A stretch of DNA of 62,000 nucleotides from Diphasiastrum complanatum (lineage: Eukaryota; Streptophyta; Lycopodiopsida; Lycopodiales; Lycopodiaceae). The number at the start of each line of letters is the position of its first letter. Position 1 is the stretch's first letter. Below the pieces are notes generated by a model. It was not told where the DNA came from, did not search any database, and saw only the letters and a list, made by a program, of their open reading frames with translations. Where the stretch lies: positions 6,483,982 to 6,545,981 of the forward strand of contig CM055109.1 in the NCBI GenBank assembly GCA_029204225.1. Reading direction: 5' to 3'. Shown piece after piece: positions 1 to 9,369 of the stretch. The translations under genes and the position numbers were made by a program.

Positions 1-21
1 CAGATTAGCTTTTGTAATGTG

Positions 22-704
22 TCACCCCCAATCTGGATCTGTCTTACTATGGTGGCTAGTACTTGTGCAACCGGCTACCGTTGATGGGTGTGTCAAAGGG
101 CGCCCATCAAGCTGTTCTAAGTTCACGGCCGCATGATTAAGAATTTCTTTGATCCTATAAGGACCTTCGCCCATGAATTTTAACTTCCCCCCGATTGGCT
201 TGGTTCTATACATCAGGTTCAGATCTCCTGAACGAAGATCCTTCTTTTGTAATCTACGATCATGCCAAGCCTTGCGTCTTTCCTTTTCAACTGCCAATGC
301 ATGCATAGCTAGTAAGCGTGTTTCACAGAGTTTATGCAGAGCTTCATGGCGTAGCTGTAAAGATTTGGACTCATTAAGACATTGCGCGGTGGCAATCCTT
401 AATGAAGGAACTAAAAACTCTACTGGCGTCACAGCATCCTAACCATATACCAATTGGAAGGGTGTTTGATCGGTGCTCCCTTATATGCTGTCTTGAATGC
501 CCACAGTGTAGCATGCAACTTGTGTTCCCAATCTGATCTGCTAGCTTCACCTGTTTTTGTGAGCACGCTACACAAGATCTTATTGGATGATTCTGCTTGC
601 CCATTACCACGAGGATAATAAGGCATACTGGTTCTGTGGATCACAAAGAATTCCTCCAACAGGACCTTGATGGTCTCGTTGATGAAATGGCTTCCCGCGA
701 TCAC
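22..704 (-). pseudogene. Gy-A copy 1 integrase, catalytic C-half and GPY/F domain, broken
   Basis: The part from 704 to 482 encodes the end of the integrase core (FINETIKVLLEEFF, then YYPRGNGQAESSNK with the catalytic Glu). The part from 432 to 22 encodes the C-terminal domain with the GPY/F signature (GEGPYRIKEILNH). Against copy 2 three lesions are visible. One extra C at 694-696 shifts frame after SDRG. One T is missing near 481. The codon at 439-441 reads TAG where copy 2 has CAG (YGQDAVMP). The downstream part ends in a short tail before the window edge. The protein would have inserted element cDNA into host DNA; it cannot be made from this copy. Confidence 0.88.
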
Positions 705-1890
705 TAACTAGTTCCATCGGGCACCCGAAGTGCACAATGATATTTTCATAAAGGAGCTTGGCAGTGGTCCTAGCGTCAACTACTTGTACTGCCTTGGCTT
801 CGACCCATTTGGTGAGGTAGTCTGTGGCTACGATTATGTATCTAGCCTTGGAACTCCTTGCTGTAGGGTGAATTGGACCAATATAATTCAATCCCCATTT
901 TTCGAATGGTGCTTGGGCTAAGACTGGGTACAATAGATCATAGTTCAATCTCGTTGGTCTCCTTGCCATTTGGCACACATCGCACTTTTTCAAGTATTCC
1001 TCTGTGTCTTTATGAATCGTTGGCCACCAACATCCTGATTGCAGGATCTTGCGAACTGTAATGTCAGATGCAAAATGACCTCCACCCATGCCTTCATGTG
1101 AAAGCGGTGTATTCTTCCTCATGATCTGAGTGGTCTCATGAGACAGAATACACCGCCGAAGAATTCCATCTGGACCTCTTCGGTACAACTCAACAGCAAT
1201 CAGCTGATAAGGTCTAGCTTTCAATATCAATTTCCACTGTTCCGCCTTTGGTAGTGATTTGTCTGGTTGGCCCCGCATTAGATATTCAACAATGTCGGCA
1301 GCCCATTCTGGTACTATATCCACGTAAAATAAGGCAGCATCTGCCAGCTCATCATCAGGTTGGGTTGCAATCTCCTTTCCCTTGATTCGTGACACATGAT
1401 CTGCCATGTAGTGTTGTTTTCCCTTGCGAACTACTATCCGAAAGTCAAATTCCAACAACAACAGGAGCCATCTGGTGATTCTCCCGGTGTTGCAAGTTTT
1501 ATTAACGAGATATAGCAAGGGTTGATGGTCTATATAAAAAGCAAAATGTGTGGCCATCAAATAGTGTCGAAACTTCTTAACCTCATAGATCATTGTCAGT
1601 GCTTCTTGCTTTGTGGTTGAATAATTCATTTCGGTATCACTGAGCTGTCGGCTTGAAAATCAGATTGGAAAATCCTTTTTGTGTTCACCTGGCTGGGTTA
1701 AGACTGCTCCAACTGCATACTTCGATGCGTCCGTATGCACGTGGAACTCAATGGACCAATTGGGTGGTCATAGGATTGGTGCTGAGACCAATGCATCCTT
1801 AATCTTCTAGAAAGTCTTTAGAGCTTCCTCATTCCAATTTGGATCTGTTGTGAGCTTGTAAATTGGTCTGGCTAACTCCGCAAAATCAAG
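705..1890 (-). pseudogene. Gy-A copy 1 RNase H and N-terminal integrase
   Basis: From about 1720 downwards the RNase H domain is readable (HTDASKYAVGAVL with the first catalytic Asp, then KFRHYLMATHFAFYIDHQPL and GRITRWLLLLLEFDF). It is followed by the integrase zinc-binding module (HEGMGGGHF...CDVCQ, an HHCC finger) and the start of the catalytic core. The open stretch is 1629-604; upstream of 1629 the same protein continues past in-frame stops. The first catalytic integrase Asp is Asn here (LNYIGP), while copy 2 has DYIGP, a single G-to-A change. The second Asp (VSDRG) is present. RNase H degrades the RNA strand of the hybrid; both activities would be lost in this copy. Confidence 0.88.
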
Positions 1891-2640
1891 AATGAAGATC
1901 CAATAATAGTAGCATGACCCATGAAAATGTAGACCTCACGGATCATCCCCGGTGGTGGTAGATCAACAATGATCCTGATCTTTGACAAATCTGTGGCGAT
2001 AACGTGTCTTGACACTATATGGCCGAGTATCAAGCCACGTGTCACCCAGAATTGACATTTTTTGATTCAGGGAGATCTGGTATTCGCGGCATTTTTGTAG
2101 CACCTTCTCCAAATTGGATAAGTGTTCTGAATCTGGTCCATGCACGCACAGTTCGTCCAAGAAAATTTCCAGAAATTTTTGCAAATAATCTTTGAATGCC
2201 ACCTGCATGACTCGCTGGAAAGTGCTTGGGGCATTGCAAAGTCCGAATGGCATCACTTTATAGGCATAAGTTCCCCATTCCGTGGCGAATGTTGTCTCGT
2301 CTTGGTTCTGAGGGGCTATTTTCACCTGGTTGTAGCCGCTGAAGCCATCCAAAAAATTGTAGGCTTCGTCGCCAGCTACTCTATCGAGGACACTTTCCGT
2401 AAAGGGTAAAGGAATATGGTCCTTCTTGGTGACTGCATTAAGCGCCTTCAGATTCACACAGATACGCATTTTGCCATTCTTCTTGGGTACTATAACTATC
2501 GACGATACCCATTCCATGTGCTCGATTTCGTATATGGAATCTGCATCCATAAGTTTTTGCAACTCTTGCTTGATCAGTTCTGTATAATTCGGGTTGCAGC
2601 GGTAGTAACGGCTTACCTTGGGGACTGCTCCGTCCACCAA
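1891..2640 (-). pseudogene. Gy-A copy 1 reverse transcriptase
   Basis: The reading frame 2640-1963 carries fingers and palm motifs of a Ty3/gypsy RT: VDGAVPKVSRYYRCNPNY, ICVNLKALNAVTKKD, FLDGFSGYNQVKIAP, and MPFGLCNAPSTFQR. The catalytic box reads FLDE, whereas copy 2 keeps FLDD (the YxDD equivalent), so one catalytic Asp is lost. The frame fails after SLNQKMSILG, where a base change relative to copy 2 breaks the thumb. A TAA-type stop also separates this part from the linker upstream (2716). The RT is closer in look to Athila/Tat-type non-chromovirus elements than to chromoviruses; that assignment is by eye. Confidence 0.9.
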
Positions 2641-3222
2641 AGGTATGGTGTGTTGGACTACTGTTGGCGGAATGCCCTTTAGATCACTATAGCTCCAGGC
2701 AAAATAGTCTTTATATTACACCAACAAGGATCGTAGTCTCTTGAACTGTGTGGGTGTTAACTGCACTCCCACATGCACTATCCTTTCTTCTTCTCCTGGT
2801 TCCACAAGATTCATCGGTTGTGTTCGCGTAGGTCCCTCGAAGACTTGTTTCGCTGGTGTCTGACTTTGATCTGATTCTCGTTGGGCTTGCGGCATCATGA
2901 TTACCACGTCGTCCAATGTATAATTCTTTAAAGTATCAAGCATCTCATGAACTGGAGCTCATCGAGATTCCTCTTTCAGCATATTGATCTTGGCCCGACT
3001 GGTTATTTTTTTATTTTTTGTCACCTGTGTAGAAGATGACGCTGTATCTGAGTCCAACTTGATTGACTTCAAGGAATCCAACACCTTCTTCTTGCCCTTT
3101 TTTGTCATTTTGATGGGTTCATCCTTGTTGTCTTTCTTTGGGACTATTGTGACATTCGCCTCATGGTTGCGAATATCAACGTCTACTGTAGCTATTGCCT
3201 CTTCGGGTAGGTCACTCTATTG
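2641..3222 (-). pseudogene. Gy-A copy 1 protease-RT linker
   Basis: The frame 2943-2716 and the sequence above it match the copy 2 linker at 55560-56100. Readable parts are DTLKNYTLDDVVIMMPQAQ, TRTQPMNLVEP and TPTQFKRLRSLLV; the last runs into the RT across a stop. No enzymatic motif is visible; such linkers join protease and RT in gypsy polyproteins. Homology ends at about 3222 in GGTCACTCTATTGG, where the gagX element starts. Confidence 0.7.
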
Positions 3223-3236
3223 GAACACTAGCGTCA

Positions 3237-3533
3237 TCATGGTGGCGAGATTTACTGGTAAAGCCAACTACTTGGGATGCATTTGCGGAAGTCTTGAAAA
3301 AAGCTTTTGTGATAGCTGATGATGTTGACTACTATCTAAAATTTGTGAATTGCAAAATGGGTACAAAGAGCTTGGACTCTTATATCATTCGATGCAAAGT
3401 CAGCACTATGGCAATTTGTCCTGCCATCCGACTATATGAAAATGAATGTACGCAAAATGTGCTTCAAAGCCTCGAGGATGCGTTTTGAATTTCGAAAGCA
3501 TACGATTCCACAATGGTGGCATCTAGAAAGTAG
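3237..3533 (+). pseudogene. gagX copy A, capsid-like gag segment
   Basis: The translation contains WWRDLLVKPTTWDAFAEVLKK and DYYLKFVNCKMGTKSLDSYI, which fits the Retrotrans_gag pattern (W..L......TW..F...F...F...YL...L...K....L..Y). The open frame seems to start further left (3195), but that part is fused gypsy sequence read in another sense. The frame ends at TGA 3486-3488 and meets a second stop, TAG 3531-3533; both are also present in copies B and C. A 36-nt stretch found in copy B after LDSYI (QEFMDLWNRVPS) is missing here. The protein would have packaged element RNA. Confidence 0.7.
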
Positions 3534-4187
3534 TTTGCGCAAATTCCAACTGCTTTAAAAACTAAGAGGGGGAAGAAGCGCGGTCTAGACCAAGTGAAAT
3601 ATTTTGATGAGTTGGATCAAGCAGCATCGGAACCCAGGAAACCGAAGAGAAAGAGATTCAGAAAATATGTGTTCTCGAAAAAGGCTAAAAAAGAGAAGTT
3701 ATGTTTCATCTATAAAAAGCCTAGACATATCACGAAGTTTTGTCCAAAAAAGAAGAAAATGTTGGCTCATATGATCGAGATCCCAGGAGGTAATGGTAAG
3801 ACTTCGAAAATTAACTTGACAGATTGTGAGTGTGAATGTTCTTTCAGTACTACTTCTTTCTTTCCTAATGAACTTTTTCGTTTAACTGGCACAATTAAAG
3901 ATCAAGAAGTGAGTGTTCTATTGAACAATGGTTCACAACTCATAATTTTATTAATTCTCGTCTTGTGCAGAAACAACTTTGAAACTGAAGCCATCAATCA
4001 TAGATATAAAGTTTATGTAGCTTTAGGAGCAGAGTTGGAATGTAAAAGTCCCGAATCTCCTAGTTTGATGCAAGGACACATAAAGGCATTTCAACCCTTT
4101 GTTTATTTTGATCCCGATTGCAATCTTATTTTGACCCTAAAATCAAAACCCATTTCAATCTTATTGCGACAATGCATGAAGAAATGA
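3534..4187 (+). pseudogene. gagX copy A, zinc knuckle and protease-like segment
   Basis: The frame 3594-4187 starts in a basic region (RKPKRKRFRKY) and then has CFIYKKPRHITKFCP, a CX2CX4HX4C knuckle whose second Cys is Tyr; copy B keeps CFICKKSRH. Further on, VSVLLNNGSQ matches the retropepsin active-site region (D-S/T-G in functional proteases), but the Asp is Asn here and copies B and C have DNGS. Just after this the frame shifts: the expected continuation NFINSRLVQK is present in another frame from about 3942. The shift is shared by all three copies. The part beyond 3970 is therefore frame-shifted protease sequence. Confidence 0.68.
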
Positions 4188-5038
4188 ATGAGATTTCTAC
4201 TTAGAGAATGACTATACAAGTACAAAAGGACCTATTATAGGATCGTTACAATCATTTATGACTATCGTTACAGTGATATTCAATACTAGACTATGTCAAG
4301 CATCTATCGCTAATAGATTGTCAATAAAATTGGGTCAGTACTTAATCTTTGTATCACCCACATTTAGTAACAAGTAGTTGAGTTGATTACCTAAGTAACG
4401 GGCTTGGGTGGTTGTGTTTTATTTTGGCATTTTCACAAGTATGAGGTGGCTGAACGAATAACTCAAGAGATAAATGTAGGAATCCACTTAAATTTTGGTG
4501 ATTTTAACTTGTGAATACTACAAGATTTGTGCTAACATTACATGGGTGTTGTTAAGGTCTTCCAAGTGGTTCATGCTCAAGCATAGCCTATGCCTCAAAA
4601 ACCTATGGACTAGATAATGTGTGTTTATCATACATCGTAAGGATATAATGGCAAGTAATAATTGAGCCACAGTAATGGTGAGACAAGAAAATGAGCATCA
4701 ATGTGCTGATAAACACACATACTCAAGCATAATCTTGTGTTGTGCAAATCTTATTGACACATTAATCTTGGCACATGGCACAAGCCTAGTTTATAGTTGT
4801 AATATGTGAGCACACATATAGGCATGGTCCATCACTTCATGGCACATGACACAAACATAATCTAGGACTTTTATATGTGGGGCCTGCAAATACCTATGGT
4901 CCATGACTTTATGCACATGGCACAAGCTTAGCCAAGAGCTTGAATATGTAGTGCCAACAAACACAATTATCTTATACGTGGGTCCCACAAACGGGCAACT
5001 CATTTTCAAGATTTTGCTAGTGATTCCATTTGTGAGCA
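4188..5038 (+). other. gagX non-coding tail
   Basis: About 850 bases with no supported coding region on either strand. The stretch is well conserved between the three copies (compare 13585-14400 and 60860-61700), with only scattered differences. The apparent minus-strand reading frame at 4791-5039 is recurrent in all copies, but it has no recognisable domain and probably reflects the copies' similarity. The region may be the untranslated 3' part of the element. Confidence 0.55.
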
Positions 5039-6440
5039 ACTAGTGAGGGCCATCAAGATTCCGTTTCACTTTTTATGAGGAGCCTAGAGGCTATACCCTA
5101 GGAGAACCACTGCAAGGAGTATGCAATGAAAACAAAATAAAAGTTCTTCAAGTGTTTGTAGATCCTGACCATTTCAAGCTCACACCAAAAATCAGAAACA
5201 CTGGATCCACGAGAGCCTCTAGCGAACGCAGATCTCATCGAAACCACAAAGCCCCACAAGGCAATGTCATTGTAGGCCATAGAAGAGCCCAAGCCTGGCC
5301 TGTGCATGACAGACCACAATACTTCAAGGATTATGAGATGGATGAAGTGGTAGTGGTTATGCCCAGGGCAAAGAGGGAGTCCTTAAAAGAAACCTCCCAA
5401 GGAGCCAAGGTGTATGAAGGTCTTGCCCATACAAAAGAGATAGATCTGGTTGAGAAGGGAGAAGAAAGTCATATGGTATCAGTAGGGGAAGATGTAGAGG
5501 AACATGAACTCGAAGATCTCAAGGCACTTCTCTGCAGATACCGTGACTGTCTTGCTTGGAATTACATTGAGTTGAAGGACATATCGCCAGATGTGGTGGT
5601 TCACACCATTCCACTGGTTGATGGTGCAAAACCCATAGTTAGTAGGCCTTATAGGTCCAATCCGCACTATGCCCAGCTGATCCAAGAAGAATTGAAGAAG
5701 CTTTTGAATGTAGGATTCATCTACGAGATGGAACACACGGATTGGATATCGCCTACCATGATAGTACCTAAGAGAAATGGAAATTTTAGAATCAGTGTGG
5801 ACTACAAGAAGCTGAACGCCATAACCAACAAGGACCATTTTTCCTTACCATTCACGGAAAATGTGTTAGGAAAAATAGCAATGTAGATCCTCTATGGAAT
5901 TATCACAAAGATGGTTGAAGCTTCACAATGTGATTGGGAACACAAGCTTCATGTAGCTCTATAGGCTTTCAGAACCGCATTTAAGGTGAGTACTAGACAG
6001 ACTCCATTTTAGATGGTGTATGGACAGGAAGCCGTAATGCCTGCTGAGTTTGTCGTTCCGAGTCTGAGAGTCGCCATCGCCGAATGACTTAGTACAGAGG
6101 AATCAACCAAGAGGAGATTGGAAAACCTTCTTCAACTTCATGAAACTCGCTTCCTAGCGGTTCATGCCCTAGTTGTGGAAAAACAACAACAGAAGGCCTG
6201 GCATGATCACAATATCAAAACCAAGGATCTTGTCAAGGGAGAATTGACATCGTTATACAACGCCAAGGCACACAAAGGCAACCTTAAGTTCCAGGCAGAA
6301 GGACCATATAGAGTAATAGAGATCTGACCTAATGGCGCAGTGATACTCACCGACCTACAAGGAAATTTGCTAGACATGCCCAATAATGGCAGTAGGTTGC
6401 CGCTGTCACGTACTTTTAATACATCAGTGCTTATCAATAC
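5039..6440 (+). pseudogene. Ty3/gypsy Gy-B pol remnant with RT-to-integrase deletion
   Basis: The open frame 5152-5886 encodes the pol linker and the RT fingers: PLVDGAKPIVSRPYRSNPHY, GFIYEMEHTDWISPTMIVP, FRISVDYKKLN. At about 5880, after LPFTENVLGK, the sequence jumps to the integrase C-half. From about 5912 to 6400 it reads CDWEHKLHVAL, QTPF, MVYGQEAVMPAEFVVPSLR, RRLENLLQLHETRFLAVHAL and FQAEGPYRVIEI (GPY/F motif), with stops at about 5961, 6012 and 6085. The RT palm, thumb, RNase H and integrase core are thus missing. It is related to Gy-A but distinct. The linker matches the end of the gag/protease fragment at 46785-48153, so both belong to Gy-B. Confidence 0.85.
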
Positions 6441-7339
6441 ATCACAATATCCATTGTACTTTTCTTGTTTTTGGTTGTGACTTCAATTGTCATTGCTATT
6501 TGCTTAGATTTAGCACATGACGTTTTTTGGTATTAGAGCATAGATCCTAAATTCATGATGATCCTATGTGAAGTTCATTAGATTTGATAACTTTATTGTT
6601 TTTGTAGCTTTCTTTTTGTCAATTTTTAACTTTAAATTTTTCAGTTATGTTCAGACGAACTTTTGGCATTCAAATTCATTTTTCGTTTCTAATTTGATTA
6701 GATACGTTTGTAGAGCTGAGCTTTGTCTTAACTTTCATTTGCACTAATTTTCAAGGCATTTGGATAAGAGATGCAAACGTTATTGCACTTTTCCCAGAAG
6801 CTGTCAAAATAGGTGACTAGAATTTTGCTTATAAAAAAAAAAAACCCCAACCCTACCTACCTACAGCTCTAAACCCTCTGCGCCCTAACCTAACGCTAAT
6901 TCATCACTCTCTCCACCCTAGGCTACCTTCTCTCCTCTCTCTCTATGTTGACCTCCCCACGACCTAAACCTAAACAAAACTAGCCTAACCCTAAGCCCTA
7001 AATAGACCTTACCTCATCCGAAGCCCATACTCGATTCTCATCAACAGTTAACAAGCCTTCTTCTATGTATTGTAAAGTGACAATCTCTTATTCATCAGAA
7101 TATTGACCAGCTATTGATAGATTTTGCTGCAGCTTCCCTTGAAACTCCCACTTGCACTAGCATCCAACTTTTTGGCCCGTAATTTCACCTCTTGTACAAT
7201 ATGCACACCTCAGCCAGTGGATAAGTTTGGAGTGTACAAATGCTTGATTGACGCATCTACTGCTCGGAAGTTTGAAACATTAGCCTCATAATCGCCAAGA
7301 AATTTCTGAACAGATCGGCGTCTTACGTCTGAAGGAGAC
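6441..7339 (+). other. Unassigned spacer with a decayed primer-binding site and telo-box-like motifs
   Basis: No protein is supported here. At 6519-6532 TTGGTATTAGAGCA resembles the copia initiator-Met primer-binding site (TGGTATCAGAGC) with one change, so sequence just left of it may be an old LTR end. From 6841 to 7010, after an A-run, the plus strand is rich in CCCTAAA/CCCTAAC-type motifs and short CT runs. Such telo-box motifs occur in plant 5' regions and as short interstitial telomere-like tracts. It is too irregular to call a telomere array. From 7050 to 7339 the minus strand may be the distal end of the pseudogene at 7340-8309 (frame-shifted FNESPSDVRRRS, FLGDYEANVSNFRAVD). Confidence 0.35.
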
Positions 7340-8309
7340 TCATTGAACTGCATTGCCTTCAGAAATGGCGCTGTGAAAGGACAATTGGTCCACGACTAGA
7401 CAGTTTTGCAAAGCATCCAACTGTTTTGCTGCCAGTCCTGAAACGTATTTCCACTCAAACTCCACCTCCGGCAACAGATGATGATGATGGAGCCTCACCT
7501 GTCTGAACAAGTTTCTCCCTGAAATCAATCTGAATCAATCTTGTAGACAATGCAGTTCACAACCTGATGCAGAAATGCTTGTTGGATTCACAGAAATCTG
7601 AGAGAGACAGTAACGACGCTGAAGACTTAGCAACACTTGCTTCAGTCTGAGATATTGAAGCTTCATGTTGTTAATGATACCCATCATTTCACTCCCTTGA
7701 AATCTGCCTAAGCAATTCCTTGCAGCAGCTAATTCACTGAAAGAAGTCACTGGATCTCCAGTTGTAGCCCTTATCCATCTTTTTCCGACATCAATATTTT
7801 CAGGACTTTCGAAACCTTCATCTGAGACATGAGACAGCTTAAAACTCTCCATTGAAGTCGCTGCTATGTTGATTCCCCTCCAATAGCTTTAACAAAATCC
7901 TTCAAGCAACAGATTGAGAATGGTACTGGCTCAAAGCTTTGATCGCCATACTCCACAAGTGTTGAATGGTCTCCATGAGTTACACAGATAGAATAGGAGA
8001 CATTGCCACCAGATTCAGCTTCATGTTCTTCGAACCTATGCTCGGAAGAATACTCTTCAGCAGGAAGAATTGTCCCACTTTGATTCAGAATCAATGCCTC
8101 AGATAAGAGCAGGGCTGTGTCCAGGGCCTCATGATCCTTGAACGTCACAGAAGCAATCTGCGAAGACTCTTTGTTGCTGCGTAGTCCACATGCTGGATCT
8201 TCCCGATTGCTCGTCTTCAGAGGAGGAATTAGTGATCCAGAGCAGACTGATCTAACTACTCCTCTCCTCCCACCCGGCTTATACCCAGACTTCTCCCGAC
8301 TCGGTCGAG
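7340..8309 (-). pseudogene. Unidentified minus-strand gene remnant
   Basis: Three minus-strand reading frames follow one another and look like one protein broken by frameshifts. The first runs open from the stop near 8309 to 7864 (first Met 8148; GYKPGGRR, SVTFKDHEALDTALLLSEA, SGGNVSYSICVTHGDHSTL, CCLKDFVKAIGGEST). The second, 7852-7535, continues about ten bases later in another frame (MESFKLSHVSDEGFESPE, GKRWIRATTGDPVTSFSEL, ARNCLGRFQGSE, MKLQYLRLKQVLLSLQ). The third is 7528-7340. The frame change at about 7855 has no intron-like signals, so a frameshift is more likely. The composition resembles ordinary plant protein rather than TE, but I cannot name the family. It could also be exons of a decayed gene. 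Confidence 0.45.
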
Positions 8310-8448
8310 ATCATTCCCTCACGCCTCCCTCTCTCTCGGCTCGGTCCAGTTCGATGTTCTGACTCGGTCCAGAGTTCAAGAAAAAAAAAACGCAAACCCC
8401 ATTCGGTCGAGAACTCAACTTTGCCCTCTCTATACTCGGTCGAGAACT
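8299..8448. repeat. Cluster of ACTCGGTCGAGA motifs
   Basis: The motif ACTCGGTCGAGA or a close variant (TCGGTCCAGT/AGA, ATTCGGTCGAGA) occurs at 8299-8310, about 8338-8350, 8361-8373, 8401-8413 and 8434-8445. Its core TCGGTCGA is partly palindromic. Spacing is irregular (30-40 bases). It lies just beyond the last open codon of the pseudogene at 7340-8309, that is, upstream of that gene's reading direction. A regulatory role is possible but untested. Confidence 0.5.
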
Positions 8449-9069
8449 AAAATCCCTCGTTATCAAAAAATTATACAAGCACATGAATGAATGGAAGAAG
8501 CTATCATAGAAAAAAAATTTGTCTTAAATTTTAAATTTTTTACGGTTCTCACAAGTCCTTCAACGAGCACTCCAACCTTTCATGAACTTCAAGTTTGATT
8601 GAATACAATTTTGTAAATTTTTTTTAATACCCTTTTTTCTAAGTTGTAATTAATCCAATTTTTTGAATTTCGTAACTTTCTTTTTTGAGCTCAGATTTTA
8701 GTGCTATAAAAACAAAAAGTGATCAGGACAACGAGCCTGACACGGCTAAGTTATTGAAATTTTGTGATTATTACTTTTCATTTTTTTTTTCAAGATCCCT
8801 TTTTTACGCTTGGTCAAAATTCCTTGTATATTGATTGCTTATTATCAAACCCTCAGTTCAGAATTGAATGTTGTAAAAAGCAAAAGTGCTCAGTTGTATA
8901 TGAACTACAACTTTTTGCCATTCTCAGTTTCACTCATCGTAGAACTCTAAGTTTTAAGTGGGTGGAGAAACTGTCAAGAGCTTATTTCTTTGCAAAAATT
9001 AAACTTCGCATTTTTTCTATAAGGTTCCTTGTAAATTTTCAAACTCATATTCTCTTTTGATTTGTTAAA
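8449..9069. other. AT-rich spacer
   Basis: T- and A-rich sequence with no supported gene. The plus-strand open frame at 8764-9060 is rich in Phe, Leu, Ile and Lys, as expected from T-rich DNA, and shows no domain. It is followed directly by the acidic ORF at 9070. Confidence 0.4.
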
Positions 9070-9369
9070 ATGGATTTTGATTCTGATTATGAGGTGGAAT
9101 TTGATAATCAATCTAAAGGTAATGACCAATCATATTGTGATTATCAATATGAGGAGCACAATGACAATAATTCAGACCAATATGAGCAACATCACTCATA
9201 TGGAGACTGTTTGATTTATGATGAAAACTATTCTGACCAAAATAAAGACCATGAGCTATACCAGTCAAATCACTCTAATATTGACGACGGTTTTTATAGT
9301 AGTGACAGTGATGATGCTATACTCACGACAATCAAAACATCATCACAATGCCCCAGCCCCTTAGCATAG
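9070..9369 (+). CDS. Acidic Asp/Asn/Tyr/Ser-rich ORF, function unknown
   Basis: A 99-codon frame begins at an ATG in a good plant context (TTAAAATGG). The protein is extremely acidic and polar: it starts MDFDSDYEVEF, has repeated YxxHxS/DQYEQH-like segments, then DDGFYSSDSDDA, and ends CPSPLA. No Lys/Arg-rich part, zinc finger or membrane segment is visible. It could be the start of a retroelement gag or an unannotated exon. No second copy is in the window. Low-complexity coding makes chance less likely than for a neutral AT-rich frame, but I do not recognise the family. Confidence 0.35.
   Translation: MDFDSDYEVEFDNQSKGNDQSYCDYQYEEHNDNNSDQYEQHHSYGDCLIYDENYSDQNKDHELYQSNHSNIDDGFYSSDSDDAILTTIKTSSQCPSPLA

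Larger units (their letters stand above)
1..3222 (-). mobile_element. Ty3/gypsy retrotransposon Gy-A, copy 1 (pol part, truncated at both ends)
   Basis: Read on the minus strand, this stretch holds pol in the order linker, reverse transcriptase (RT), RNase H, integrase (IN), the Ty3/gypsy order. It aligns nearly base for base with 52516-56100. The window edge cuts its 3' end. Its 5' end stops at about 3222, inside the protease-RT linker, where sequence jumps to the gagX element; copy 2 continues in gypsy sequence at the equivalent point (about 56100). No LTR is in view. The RT lacks the chromovirus look, and the IN ends in a GPY/F motif with no chromodomain, so I place it among non-chromovirus gypsy elements. 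It is inactive, with stops and frameshifts listed in the parts below. Confidence 0.9.
3223..5038 (+). mobile_element. gagX element, copy A (gag/protease, no pol)
   Basis: This is the first of three plus-strand copies (B at 12543-14500, C at 59369-62000). It encodes a Retrotrans_gag-like domain, a degenerate zinc knuckle and a retropepsin-like motif, followed by about 850 bases without coding sequence. None of the three copies has RT, RNase H or integrase. Copy A is truncated at both ends: it begins inside gag, joined to Gy-A at 3222, and stops at 5038, joined to Gy-B. Copies A and C are closest, sharing a 36-nt absence relative to B. It could be a non-autonomous LTR element or a severely deleted gypsy element; no LTRs are recognised. 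Confidence 0.7.

Noticed and set aside
173-442. Plus-strand frames opposite the Gy-A integrase (also 52694-52963)
   Set aside because: Shadow frames of the minus-strand integrase gene.
4791-5039. Minus-strand frame repeated at 14169-14366 and 61462-61710
   Set aside because: It recurs with the gagX tail; no domain, no start context, and the similarity is at DNA level.
6838-7010. Interstitial telomere array
   Set aside because: CCCTAA-like motifs are too few and irregular; a telo-box-rich leader or chance is more likely.
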